Below are positions 52,005 through 60,562 of a stretch of DNA of 64,000 bases, in pieces. Origin of the DNA: Methanosarcinales archaeon (GTDB taxonomy: Archaea > Halobacteriota > UBA148 > JAUWXC01). The stretch lies in contig CP061209.1 in NCBI GenBank assembly GCA_026016205.1, positions 243,469 through 307,468 on the forward strand. The letters run 5' to 3'. The position numbers and the translations under genes are program-made. The notes beneath the pieces were generated by a model. It was not told where the DNA came from. It did not search any database and worked only from the letters and a program-made list of their open reading frames with translations. How positions within the stretch are numbered: the first letter of the stretch is position 1; each line of letters begins with the position of its first letter.

Positions 52005-52253
52005 ATGAACATTGTTGCAATTCCACTTCTCTGCGCTATCCTATTATTTCTAGTTCTAACGACGAGGGTGAAGTTGTCTCGGCAAAGAAAGGCCATCATA
52101 TTTTGTCTTTTGAGCTGTGCATTTTTCTTAACAGTTATTCTCCTGCTTTTTCCAGACGTACCTCATCCAGCAGAAATAGTATTATTAATAGCACTTTTGC
52201 TGGGGATCTCAGGCGGTATTAGAAGTGGTTTTAGGCCACTTTCAACTCACTAA
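52005..52253 (+). CDS. 82-residue membrane protein
   Basis: Three hydrophobic segments (AIPLLCAILLFLVLTT, AIIFCLLSCAFFLTVILLLF, EIVLLIALLLGISGG). No family recognised. Its 3' end overlaps the convergent NAD kinase gene by 12 bp. Confidence 0.5.
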   Translation: MNIVAIPLLCAILLFLVLTTRVKLSRQRKAIIFCLLSCAFFLTVILLLFPDVPHPAEIVLLIALLLGISGGIRSGFRPLSTH

Positions 52254-53060
52254 CTTATCCCTCACCTTTGCGTAGAAACCCCTATCGGTCTTGACGAAGA
52301 GCGCTGGCGCCTTTGCCTTGGTGAACCTGATATCATCCTTCTTTGTGACCGTTTGCTTGTACTGTCCATCGACGACGAGCAGCGCTTCCTTGCCGGCTCT
52401 CAATAACTCCACGGTTATCTCGCTGTTCGCTGGCACGACCCATGGCCTGGCTGAAAGTTTGAACGGCGCCAGGGGAACGACCACAAACGCATCCACTTTC
52501 GCATCAACGATGGGACCACCAGCACTCATGGCATATGCAGTCGAGCCTGTAGGCGTTGCCAGTATCAGGCCATCCGCCCTCATCGTTTCGACTTCCTTTC
52601 CATCGACCAGAACCCTGAACTGAAGAATCTTTGCAGGCATGGATGTGACGATTGCCGCCTCGTTGGTCGCAGATGGCAGTACATCCTCATTAACACGCAC
52701 AGCAAGTCGTGCTCTTTGCTCCACTTCAAACCCGTCAAGCACCTTTTTGACTGCATCTCTGGCATTCTCCGGGTTCACATCCGCAAGAAATCCGATTTCA
52801 CCCATATCGATGCCGAGGATTGGCGTTGGTTTCCTCAGCAACTGGAGAGACCGTAATATGGTGCCATCTCCCCCTATGGTGACGAGTACATCCACGTCCA
52901 TCTCTGCTATAGGGATTGATTTATGCCCGCCAATCTTGGTCCCCGTCCTCGGGTCCAGGACGATTTTCACGCCATCCTGTATCTCATTTATAATCTCTTT
53001 TACCATCTTCACGTCGCCGGCTTCACATCGCGAGACGATTCCAAGTGTCTTCGGCTTCAT
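52242..53060 (-). CDS. nadK: NAD(+) kinase
   Basis: Phosphorylates NAD to NADP. 272 residues from the ATG at 53060, which overlaps the IMPase stop as ATGA; a GTG three codons earlier is the alternative. Motifs: VLVTIGGDGTILRSLQLL (GGDGT), LGIDMGEIGFLADV, the conserved ADGLILATPTGSTAYAMSAGGP, and a C-terminal beta region. In some archaea NadK and IMPase are fused; here they are separate but coupled. Confidence 0.94.
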   Translation of the reverse strand: MKPKTLGIVSRCEAGDVKMVKEIINEIQDGVKIVLDPRTGTKIGGHKSIPIAEMDVDVLVTIGGDGTILRSLQLLRKPTPILGIDMGEIGFLADVNPENARDAVKKVLDGFEVEQRARLAVRVNEDVLPSATNEAAIVTSMPAKILQFRVLVDGKEVETMRADGLILATPTGSTAYAMSAGGPIVDAKVDAFVVVPLAPFKLSARPWVVPANSEITVELLRAGKEALLVVDGQYKQTVTKKDDIRFTKAKAPALFVKTDRGFYAKVRDKLVS

Positions 53061-53842
53061 TTGTTCCACTCCCTCAGCTTGACAAGCAGGTCATCATGGA
53101 TGCGCCCATTAGATGCCACGATTTTGACCCTTTCTTTTATCATAAGCGGATTGCTCAACACTCCACCAAAATCATCTGTCACTACTCCACCCGCCTCCTC
53201 GACGATGAGTTTCCCGGCCGCCACATCACTTATCCGCAGCCTGTTTCGTGCGTCCACGAATGCATCTAACTTTCCAGCCGCCACATAGCATAATTCCAGT
53301 GCTGCGCTGCCCAGAAGTCTTACCTTCTTGCCGTTTTGATTCAAAAAGTTCCGTTCTGCAAATGCACACCCATATATGGAAGCACAATATGGGTCCGCCT
53401 CTTTCCTGGTGGACACGCGAATCTTTTTTCCGTTTAACAATGCGCCCCTGTCCCTTTCTGCGGCATACACGTCTCCAGTTACCAGGTTTTTCACATAGCC
53501 ATAATATATCTGCGAAAGGTCGGTCTTGCCAATTGCGATTGAAACCGAGTAGAATGGTATGCCCCTGAGGGCGTTATACGTGCCATCCAGTGGGTCAAGC
53601 ACGATGGTAAATTCAGGATTGCTCCCAAACACGACCTCCCCCATCTCTTCACTCACCAGCCTGACCGATCGCCCGTCATTCTTCAGGACACGGAGGGCAG
53701 CTCTCTCGGCTACATCATCTATCCTGGCGGTCGGCGTGCCATCTGCCCCCATATACAGAATCTTCCCGCCATCGTCAGCGCCAATGTATCCACGAATGGC
53801 ATTTTCAATCGAGTTCGCGATATCTTCGCAGAGTTTTCTCAT
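53057..53842 (-). CDS. suhB: inositol-1-monophosphatase / fructose-1,6-bisphosphatase family
   Basis: 261 residues, Mg-dependent. Metal motifs: SEEMGEVV, FTIVLDPLDGTYNALRGIPF (D-P-L-D-G-T), and RISDVAAGKLIVEEAGG. Archaeal members act on both inositol phosphate and FBP. Inositol phosphate would tie in with the CDP-alcohol transferase at 7.2 kb. Coupled to nadK. The 53843-53926 stretch upstream is shared with aIF5A. Confidence 0.92.
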   Translation of the reverse strand: MRKLCEDIANSIENAIRGYIGADDGGKILYMGADGTPTARIDDVAERAALRVLKNDGRSVRLVSEEMGEVVFGSNPEFTIVLDPLDGTYNALRGIPFYSVSIAIGKTDLSQIYYGYVKNLVTGDVYAAERDRGALLNGKKIRVSTRKEADPYCASIYGCAFAERNFLNQNGKKVRLLGSAALELCYVAAGKLDAFVDARNRLRISDVAAGKLIVEEAGGVVTDDFGGVLSNPLMIKERVKIVASNGRIHDDLLVKLREWNK

Positions 53843-53926
53843 TGCATTATCTTATGTTATCGAAATACATTTAAATTGTGGTGTCTGTATTCAAGGTATC
53901 TACAATAATATATTGGAGGATTTTTG

Positions 53927-54313
53927 ATGAAAGAACAAACCGAAGTCAAGGCTCTCAAAGAAGGGCGTTATGTGGTTATAGATGGTGAACCCTGCACCAT
54001 CGTTAGCATTGCTACATCCAAGCCAGGCAAACACGGCTCTGCCAAGGCGAGGATAGACACCATCGGCGTATTTGACGGGCAGAAACGGTCCATCGTGCAG
54101 CCTGTTAGCGCAAAGATATATGTGCCCATCCTTAAACGGAAAACTGCGCAGGTGCTATCTTTCTCTGGAAAAAACGTCGTGCAACTGATGTCCATGGACG
54201 ATTATTCTACGTTTGAACTCGCCATTCCAAGTGAGCTGAGGGCTAAACTAAAAGAGGGGCAGACACTCACCTATATTGAGTGCATGGGAAAGAAGAAAAT
54301 AGATATGCGGTGA
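53927..54313 (+). CDS. eif5a: translation initiation factor 5A (aIF5A, hypusinated)
   Basis: 128 residues from ATG 53927 (GGAGGA before it). The hypusine loop is SKPGKHGSAKARID; the middle Lys of PGKHG is the target. C-terminal OB fold ends VQLMSMDDYSTFELAI...MGKKKIDMR. Assists peptide bond formation at proline stretches. Followed after 6 bp by agmatinase and then DHS, so substrate, polyamine source and modifying enzyme are co-located. Confidence 0.96.
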   Translation: MKEQTEVKALKEGRYVVIDGEPCTIVSIATSKPGKHGSAKARIDTIGVFDGQKRSIVQPVSAKIYVPILKRKTAQVLSFSGKNVVQLMSMDDYSTFELAIPSELRAKLKEGQTLTYIECMGKKKIDMR

Positions 54314-54319
54314 TGGTTT

Positions 54320-55198
54320 TTGTTCACCAAGCTCACCTTTGCAGATGCTAACGCCAGCTATGAAAATGCAGAGTTCGTACTATTTGGGGCACCCTTTGAC
54401 GGAACGTCGTGCTTCAGGTCTGGCTCAAGAGGAGCGCCGTTAGCCATAAGGAAGGCATCCTATAATTTCGAGTTATACTACCCTGAGTATGATATTGACC
54501 TCGAAGATATATCATTTTGTGACCTCGGAGATATCGACGTAAGTACACTGGTTGACGAAACGCTTGCTTCTATCCAATCTGAAATGAAGCGCATCATCGG
54601 CGATGGCAAGACCCCTATCATGATTGGGGGTGAACACTCCCTTACATGTGCGTGTGTCAGGGCATTTAGTGATGTAAATGTAGTTGTGCTGGACGCACAC
54701 CTCGACCTAAGGGATGAGTATGCTGGTACAAGGCAGAGTCATGCCTGTGTTTCACGGCGAATACTCGATAGGGTTGGTGTTGAAAGTTATGCCTCGCTTG
54801 GGATCAGGAGCGGTGCCAGGGAGGAGTACGATTTTGCAAAGCAAAATGAGGTCAGATTCTACAGTGCAACGCAGGTACAGTCAGAAGGCGTCGTTAACAT
54901 TACACAGGACCTCATTAAATATCTGGGCAAAGGCAAAATTTATCTATCAATAGATATGGACGTGATAGACCCTGCATACGCGCCAGCCGTGGGAACACCT
55001 GAGCCTTTTGGGCTGATTCCGGCTGATGTCAGGTACATCATTCAGGCACTTGCGCCACGCGTTGTTGGATTTGATCTGGTTGAGATATCGCCTGATTATG
55101 ACCATGGGCAAACGTCTTTGTTAGGGGCGAAACTGATTAGGGAGTTTATTGCAGTAAAAGGGAGTCTTGAAAATGGACAAACTACGACGACCGGTTAA
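54320..55198 (+). CDS. speB: agmatinase (agmatine ureohydrolase)
   Basis: Converts agmatine (from PdaD at 3.8 kb) to putrescine and urea. 292 residues from a TTG. Binuclear Mn site: IGGEHSLTCA, VVVLDAHLDLRDEYAG, SIDMDVIDPAYAPAVGTPEPFGL. The 3' end overlaps DHS by 26 bp. In some archaea this family makes spermidine from aminopropylagmatine, so the exact substrate is uncertain. Confidence 0.92.
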   Translation: MFTKLTFADANASYENAEFVLFGAPFDGTSCFRSGSRGAPLAIRKASYNFELYYPEYDIDLEDISFCDLGDIDVSTLVDETLASIQSEMKRIIGDGKTPIMIGGEHSLTCACVRAFSDVNVVVLDAHLDLRDEYAGTRQSHACVSRRILDRVGVESYASLGIRSGAREEYDFAKQNEVRFYSATQVQSEGVVNITQDLIKYLGKGKIYLSIDMDVIDPAYAPAVGTPEPFGLIPADVRYIIQALAPRVVGFDLVEISPDYDHGQTSLLGAKLIREFIAVKGSLENGQTTTTG

Positions 55199-56105
55199 AC
55201 AGATGGATATTAGAGCCAAGATGACCGTTGATGAGTTAGTTAAAGAGATGGGCGGTGCAGCGTTTGGCGCGGGAAGACTGGCAGAAGCGCTTGACGTTTA
55301 CGAGGCAATGTTGCGCGATGATACGACGAAGTTTTTCGGACTCGCCGGAGCCATGGTGCCTGCAGGAATGCGCAAAATCATTATAGATCTAATCGCGGAT
55401 GGCTACATTGATGTGCTTGTCACCACCGGCGCAAACCTCGTACACGATTTGATAGAGGTATGGGGAGGACATCATTACAGGGGCACGAGTGTCGCAGATG
55501 ACATTGAATTGCGTCGTCAGCAAATCAACAGGATATTCGACGTGTTCTTGCCAGAGGGACATTTTAGCACATTTGAAAAGAAGCTTTTGGACGTTTTTGC
55601 TGCGATAGATGCAAAAGACATGAGCATTAGGGAACTGCTGACAGAAATCGGGCATAGGGTAGGTGCAGACTCAATTATAGGCGTTGCAGCGAGAAAGAAT
55701 GTCCCAATCTTTTGCCCTGCCATCGCAGACTCTGTCATTGGATTGCAGGCGTGGTTGCACACACAGACGCATAAATTGAACGTTGACACCTTTAAGGACC
55801 TGCACGAGTTTATGGATATTTGCTATAACGCCAATAGGACCGGGGCGTTATTCGTCGGCGGAGGAGTTCCCAAGAACTTTATACTCCAGTCTATGATTGT
55901 AACACCAAAAGGCGGGTTTGACTATGCGATACAGCTCACCATGGACAGGCCAGAAACCGGCGGTCTTTCCGGTGCGACGTTAGATGAGGCTAAGTCATGG
56001 GGCAAGGTTGGCGAGGAGGCAAGGGCAGTCACAGTCTATGCTGACGCGACGATAACGCTGCCAATTCTCGTTGCCGCCGTTCGTGAACGTCTGGAGAGGA
56101 AATGA
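55173..56105 (+). CDS. dys: deoxyhypusine synthase
   Basis: Transfers the aminobutyl group of spermidine to aIF5A Lys. 310 residues from ATG 55173. NAD site: VTTGANLVHDLIE; active site loop GGGVPKNFILQ with the catalytic Lys; QLTMDRPETGGLSGATLDEAKSWGK. It overlaps agmatinase and its stop overlaps the JAMM gene. The four-gene cluster is a polyamine/hypusine unit. Confidence 0.94.
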   Translation: MDKLRRPVKQMDIRAKMTVDELVKEMGGAAFGAGRLAEALDVYEAMLRDDTTKFFGLAGAMVPAGMRKIIIDLIADGYIDVLVTTGANLVHDLIEVWGGHHYRGTSVADDIELRRQQINRIFDVFLPEGHFSTFEKKLLDVFAAIDAKDMSIRELLTEIGHRVGADSIIGVAARKNVPIFCPAIADSVIGLQAWLHTQTHKLNVDTFKDLHEFMDICYNANRTGALFVGGGVPKNFILQSMIVTPKGGFDYAIQLTMDRPETGGLSGATLDEAKSWGKVGEEARAVTVYADATITLPILVAAVRERLERK

Positions 56106-56509
56106 AGATTAAAGGAATAGCAAGGGATGCGTTGCAATTTATACTGGAAGCCAGCAGGTCTTCGTATCCGAAAGAATTTGCCGGTATGTTGAGGGCCAAT
56201 GACAACATTATCAGTGATGTACTCCTGCTGCCGGGTACGCAGTCATCCGAGGTTAGTGCAGTTATGCGATTGTACATGATGCCCATGAGTGTGGGCAGCA
56301 TCGGCTCTGTTCACAGCCACCCATCTTCAAATATAACCCCGTCGAAAGAGGATTTGATAATGTTCGGGCGCACTGGCGATTACCATATAATTGCGGGCCA
56401 TCCTTATACAGAGCAGAGCTGGGCATGTTACGACGCGGCAGGGAGGAAAAGACATTTACCGGTGTTAGATATATCAATCAAGGACGATTTAGGTGCTTGG
56501 GGGGATTAG
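56102..56509 (+). CDS. JAMM/MPN+ metalloprotease (JAB1 family)
   Basis: 135 residues. Zinc motif E in EFAGMLRAN, then GSVHSHPSSNITPSKEDL (H-x-H...S...D), the JAMM signature. Such archaeal enzymes remove ubiquitin-like SAMP proteins from targets and work alongside PAN and the proteasome. It starts inside the DHS stop (ATGA) and ends at the RibL start. Confidence 0.9.
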   Translation: MKIKGIARDALQFILEASRSSYPKEFAGMLRANDNIISDVLLLPGTQSSEVSAVMRLYMMPMSVGSIGSVHSHPSSNITPSKEDLIMFGRTGDYHIIAGHPYTEQSWACYDAAGRKRHLPVLDISIKDDLGAWGD

Positions 56510-56929
56510 ATGAGAAAGGTGCTTGCCACAGGAACATTTGAGATACTACATCCCGGGCATCTTGCGTACCTGAAAAAAGCAAGGGAGCTGGGCGACGAAC
56601 TCATCGTAATCATTGCCAGGGACTCAATGATCAAGCACAAGCGAAAGCCGGTCATCCCTGAAAAACAGCGATTAGCGATGGTGCGGGCGCTTAAAATCGT
56701 GGATAAAGCCCTCTTGGGTAGTACAAAGGACATTTTTGAGCCCGTGAAAAATATCAAGCCTGATTTTATAGTCTTGGGTCACGACCAGCAGTTTGATGAG
56801 GATGCGCTGACGGCAGAGTTGCGCAAAAGGGGGTTAATGGCGCAGGTGGTACGCATAGAATATGTAAATACATCTCCACTATGTAGCAGTGCCAAGATTA
56901 TAAAAAAAATTATAGATAAATCTAAATGA
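56510..56929 (+). CDS. ribL: FAD synthase (archaeal RibL-type cytidylyltransferase)
   Basis: Adenylyl or cytidylyl transfer to FMN. 139 residues. Nucleotidyltransferase motif ATGTFEILHPGHLAYLKKA (H-x-G-H type), and late DFIVLGHDQQFDED and VVRIEYVNTSPLCSSAKIIKKI. The archaeal RibL enzymes use this short fold. Starts right at the JAMM stop. Confidence 0.9.
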   Translation: MRKVLATGTFEILHPGHLAYLKKARELGDELIVIIARDSMIKHKRKPVIPEKQRLAMVRALKIVDKALLGSTKDIFEPVKNIKPDFIVLGHDQQFDEDALTAELRKRGLMAQVVRIEYVNTSPLCSSAKIIKKIIDKSK

Positions 56930-56936
56930 CTAAGTG

Positions 56937-57362
56937 CTACGGAACCTTTTTCTTGGCATCTCCCTCTGTGACCACCAAAACTGGGCACCTTGCCAGGTTG
57001 ATTACATCCTGGGCTGTGCTCTGATGAACGAACCGGTACATCTTGTTAAATCTATAATGTCCCATGATGGTCATGTCGTATCCTTTGGCTGCATCGACGA
57101 CTTTTTGGGGCAATTCATCCGCTCCGCCATCGAAATCTATTAATTTGCCAGTAGTTTTTATGCCCTCTTTGCGATACGTTTCAACATATTCCTCTAACGC
57201 TCTCCGTTTCGTGTCTACGATCTTCTTGGTGTCATCCTTCAGGGTATAAACGACGATATGTACGCTTGCATCCAATCGCTTTGCCATCTCAATCGATGTT
57301 TCGACGAGTTCCCCGCTCTCCTTTAAGGGATTTATCGGAACCAGTATCTTCTTCACCATCAC
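56937..57362 (-). CDS. universal stress protein (UspA family)
   Basis: 141 residues, Rossmann-like. KKILVPINPLKESGELVETS, then the ATP-binding loop GHYRFNKMYRFVHQSTAQDVIN and CPVLVVTEGDA. The usual G-x2-G-x9-G(S/T) loop is altered (GHYRFNK...), so nucleotide binding is uncertain. Overlaps the roadblock gene start by 4 bp. Confidence 0.88.
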   Translation of the reverse strand: MMVKKILVPINPLKESGELVETSIEMAKRLDASVHIVVYTLKDDTKKIVDTKRRALEEYVETYRKEGIKTTGKLIDFDGGADELPQKVVDAAKGYDMTIMGHYRFNKMYRFVHQSTAQDVINLARCPVLVVTEGDAKKKVP

Positions 57363-57721
57363 AACATCCCCTTGAGCTTATCAGTCGCCCTCTCCATTTC
57401 GACGAGAATCAGCCCCAATCCTGCCTCCGGAGATGTCAGAACCACCAGCAACACCTTCGGACCCGCTCCTGTTGTGATGACCTTTCCCTTCTTCGACTCG
57501 ATGATGAGCCTGTCTGGAATGCCCTTCTTCAACTCTGCTACCGCAGTCTCGGCTGCACCCAGCATGGTTGCGCTCATTGCAGCAAACGTCTCGGCATGAA
57601 CGCTTTCAGGAATATCAGATGCCATCAGCAGCCCATCTCGTGATACAATCGCAGAGGCTTCTATGTCACCGGTACGCCTCAAATCAGTCAGCACCTTTTC
57701 CAAATCCGCTATGGTTGTCAT
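57359..57721 (-). CDS. roadblock/LC7 domain protein
   Basis: 120 residues, typical size. ASAIVSRDGLLMASDIPESV, AAMSATMLGAAETAVAEL and ITTGAGPKVLLVVLTSPEAGLGLILVEM match the Roadblock/MglB fold that works with small Ras-like GTPases or as a dimeric scaffold. No GTPase in this window; the coupled partner is the universal stress protein. Confidence 0.9.
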   Translation of the reverse strand: MTTIADLEKVLTDLRRTGDIEASAIVSRDGLLMASDIPESVHAETFAAMSATMLGAAETAVAELKKGIPDRLIIESKKGKVITTGAGPKVLLVVLTSPEAGLGLILVEMERATDKLKGML

Positions 57722-57784
57722 GAATCCCCTATTAAGAATAACGGTGGTTGTTATTTACTAATACTACTTAAGATTATATCTTTA

Positions 57785-59017
57785 TTATGTTCCATGCTCC
57801 CACCCAGATACGTATCTTTTTTGCTCTTCGCTCATTTCATCGATTTGAACGCCCATGAATTTCAACTTCAGGCGTGCAACTAACTCGTCGATATCTTGCG
57901 GGACGCTATAAACTCCATTTTCGAGCCCTCCTCCGTGCTCAATGATGTACTTCACACACAGCGCCTGATTGGCAAAACTCATGTCCATGACTTCGACGGG
58001 ATGGCCATCGCCTGTTGCAAGATTGACCAATCTCCCCTTTCCAAGAACGTAGAGTTTCTTGCCATCCAGCACGTATTCATCGATGTTTGTCCGAATCTCT
58101 CTGATATTAGTTGCCATCTCCTTGAGTTGGTTCAGGTTAATTTCCACATTGAAATGGCCTGCATTTGCCAATATCGCCCCACTTTTCATGAGCTTGAAAT
58201 GCTCTTTTGTGATGATGTCTATATTGCCAGTAGTAGTGAGGAAAATATCACCGATTTTTGCACTCTCTTCCATCGGCATTACCCTGTACCCATCCATTCT
58301 TGCTTCTAAGGCCCTAACAGGGTCGACCTCGGTTACTATCACATTTGCACCGTGCCCTTTAGCCCTCATCGCAACTCCCCTGCCGCACCACCCGTATCCT
58401 GCTATGACGACATTCTTGCCTGCGATTAATAAATTCGTCGTCCTGATAATTCCATCCAACGCTGACTGGCCAGTGCCATACCGGTTGTCGAACAGGTATT
58501 TCGTCTTGGCATCGTTTACTGCAATTACCGGAAATTTCAGTGCACCATCAGCATGCATCGCCTTCAGGCGGTGTACACCGGTCGTCGTTTCTTCGCATGC
58601 ACCGATTATTTCTGGAATTAATTCTTTGCGGTCGGCATGAATCCTGAAAATGAGGTCAGCGCCATCATCGATGGTGACATCCGGTCTGTAATTTAGCACT
58701 GCATCGATGGCACGATAATATTCCTCTGTAGAACAGCCGTGTTTTGCATAGCATTGTATGCCCCTCTTGTGTAGCGCTAAGGCAACATCATCCTGCGTGC
58801 TCAGGGGATTGCAGCCTGTGATGGCGACTTTTGCACCTCCTTCTGCCAGGGTCTCAGCCAGGACGGCGGTCTTTGCCTCCACGTGAAGCGCCATTCCAAT
58901 GGTGTGTCCTTTAAGGGGCTTGTCTTTATCAAATTGTTTCCGTATCTCTCCGAGAACGGGCATATGCTCTCTTGCCCACTCTATCTTTAGGTCGCCTTGT
59001 CTGGTATCACTCTTCAT
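57785..59017 (-). CDS. ahcY: S-adenosylhomocysteine hydrolase
   Basis: Cleaves SAH to homocysteine and adenosine. 410 residues. TAVLAETLAEGGAKVAITGCNPLSTQ at the substrate domain, catalytic Lys/Asp in KFPVIAVNDAKTKYLFDNRYG, NAD site VIAGYGWCGRGVAMRAKG, and the C-terminal NLATGDGHPVEVMD. Coupled by an 11-bp overlap to a 50-residue membrane peptide upstream, and close to dadD. Confidence 0.95.
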   Translation of the reverse strand: MKSDTRQGDLKIEWAREHMPVLGEIRKQFDKDKPLKGHTIGMALHVEAKTAVLAETLAEGGAKVAITGCNPLSTQDDVALALHKRGIQCYAKHGCSTEEYYRAIDAVLNYRPDVTIDDGADLIFRIHADRKELIPEIIGACEETTTGVHRLKAMHADGALKFPVIAVNDAKTKYLFDNRYGTGQSALDGIIRTTNLLIAGKNVVIAGYGWCGRGVAMRAKGHGANVIVTEVDPVRALEARMDGYRVMPMEESAKIGDIFLTTTGNIDIITKEHFKLMKSGAILANAGHFNVEINLNQLKEMATNIREIRTNIDEYVLDGKKLYVLGKGRLVNLATGDGHPVEVMDMSFANQALCVKYIIEHGGGLENGVYSVPQDIDELVARLKLKFMGVQIDEMSEEQKRYVSGWEHGT

Positions 59018-59159
59018 GTTTCGTCTCTTCCTTTACAGATTCAATTGCCTCAATCAGTTTCAACACCGCGACTATCACAGCCAAAGCAGAGATTATGATT
59101 GAAACCAGCGAATTTACCTTTTTGCACAATATGGTTGTGCGTTCAACGAATGTTAACAT
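59007..59159 (-). CDS. 50-residue membrane peptide upstream of ahcY
   Basis: ATG at 59159, stop at 59007-59009 inside ahcY. Product MLTFVERTTILCKK, then a hydrophobic span SLVSIIISALAVIVAVLKLI, then an acidic tail SVKEETKHEE. A Shine-Dalgarno AGGTGGT sits 5 bases before the ATG. The 11-bp overlap with ahcY suggests translational coupling. Function unknown; could be a regulator or leader peptide. Confidence 0.6.
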   Translation of the reverse strand: MLTFVERTTILCKKVNSLVSIIISALAVIVAVLKLIEAIESVKEETKHEE

Positions 59160-59207
59160 CTAACCACCTTTAAGGAAATATGATGGCAGTATATAAAACC
59201 TAAGCGC

Positions 59208-60479
59208 TCAGCGACCCATCAGGTCTTTTGCTCTTTTCTCTGCTCTGGCTATTACCTCCGCCTCGTCGAATATCTTGACCTGGTAATCCTCCATCAATAT
59301 TTTTCCATCGACGATGGTCGTGGATACATCGCTGCCTTTAGCGCAGTAGACCATATGCGAAATCAAGTCATGTCTCGGTGTCAGATGGGGCTTGTTCATG
59401 TCCACGATGATGATATCGGCTTTTTTGCCCTCTGCGATAACGCCCGTATCGAGTCCTGCAGAGCGAGCACCATCCACTGTTGCCATCTCCAGCGCCTTTT
59501 GCGCTGGTATTGCGGTAGGGTCGAGTTTATGAACCTTGTGGAGCAATGCCGCCATCTTCATCTCATAAAACATGTCAAGGGTGTTGTTTGATGCGCATCC
59601 ATCAGTTCCCAATCCGACGGTAATCCCTGCCTCGAGTAGCTCGGGAACCGGCGCAATACCAGATGCGAGTTTCATGTTGCTGGTTGGATTGTGCGCTATC
59701 TTGACGTCGTTCTTCTTCAGAATCTGAATATCCTCTGGCGAGAGCCAGATACAGTGCGCAGCCAGGACATCAGGTCCAAGGAAATTGAGGCTGTCCAGCA
59801 ATTTAACAGAACTCATGCTACACTGCGCCTTTATTTGTTCTACCTCTGCTTTTGTCTCAGATACGTGGATGTGGATTCCTACCTTGTCTTCGTCGGCATA
59901 CTCCCTTACGCACATCAAAAACTCTGAAGAGCACGTGTTGGGTGCGTGCGGACCGTACATCGCAGTTATCCTGCCATTAGAGGTGCCGTTCCACTTCTTG
60001 ACGAACTCCCTGCCGATCTTGAGTTCCTTCTCACCTTTCTCTTCATCTCCCAACTCAATCATGCCATAGGATAATACACCCCTGAGCCCGGATTTTTCCA
60101 CTGCTTTGGCAGTTCCATTCATCCTGATGTACATGTCTGCAAAGGCAGTTGTGCCTGATTTTATCATTTCAAGGCAGCCAAGCAACGTCCCAGCATACAC
60201 GTCATCCTCTGTCAGTTTGGCTTCAATCGGCCATATGTATTCGGTGAGCCACTCCTTCAATGGAAGGTCGTCCGCGTAACCCCTGAATAGAGTCATGCCA
60301 AGGTGTGTGTGTGCATTAATCAATCCAGGCATCACGATGTTGCCCTTTGCATCTATCACATGTTCAGCAGCCTCTTTTTCGCCAATGCTCGTGATAATCC
60401 CGTCTTCGATTAACAATGTCCCTTCAACAAAACCCTTCGACGTCAGGATGCGTCCATTTTTGATTGATATGCCTGCCAT
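59208..60479 (-). CDS. dadD: 5'-deoxyadenosine / SAH / MTA deaminase
   Basis: Amidohydrolase, 423 residues. Metal motifs GLINAHTHLGMTLFRGYADD (H-x-H), HIHVSETKAEVEQ, LAAHCIWLSPEDI, and GTDGCASNNTLDMFYEM. Methanocaldococcus DadD deaminates 5'-deoxyadenosine, SAH and MTA. It sits next to ahcY, with mtnP elsewhere, forming a set for SAM by-product clearance. Divergent from hisG with an 83-bp shared promoter. Confidence 0.9.
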   Translation of the reverse strand: MAGISIKNGRILTSKGFVEGTLLIEDGIITSIGEKEAAEHVIDAKGNIVMPGLINAHTHLGMTLFRGYADDLPLKEWLTEYIWPIEAKLTEDDVYAGTLLGCLEMIKSGTTAFADMYIRMNGTAKAVEKSGLRGVLSYGMIELGDEEKGEKELKIGREFVKKWNGTSNGRITAMYGPHAPNTCSSEFLMCVREYADEDKVGIHIHVSETKAEVEQIKAQCSMSSVKLLDSLNFLGPDVLAAHCIWLSPEDIQILKKNDVKIAHNPTSNMKLASGIAPVPELLEAGITVGLGTDGCASNNTLDMFYEMKMAALLHKVHKLDPTAIPAQKALEMATVDGARSAGLDTGVIAEGKKADIIIVDMNKPHLTPRHDLISHMVYCAKGSDVSTTIVDGKILMEDYQVKIFDEAEVIARAEKRAKDLMGR

Positions 60480-60494
60480 GCAAACCCTACTTAG

Positions 60495-60530
60495 CTATAG
60501 TGTAAGATTATATAAAGATAACAAAACTTC
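60495..60530. promoter_or_regulatory. divergent promoter dadD / hisG
   Basis: The 83-bp space between the starts has the TATA-like TTATATAAAG (60508-60517), which read in either direction lies 30-50 bp from a start codon. Probably shared by both genes. Confidence 0.4.
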
Positions 60531-60562
60531 ATATGTGATTAATTGGTTACATTGAGAATAAT

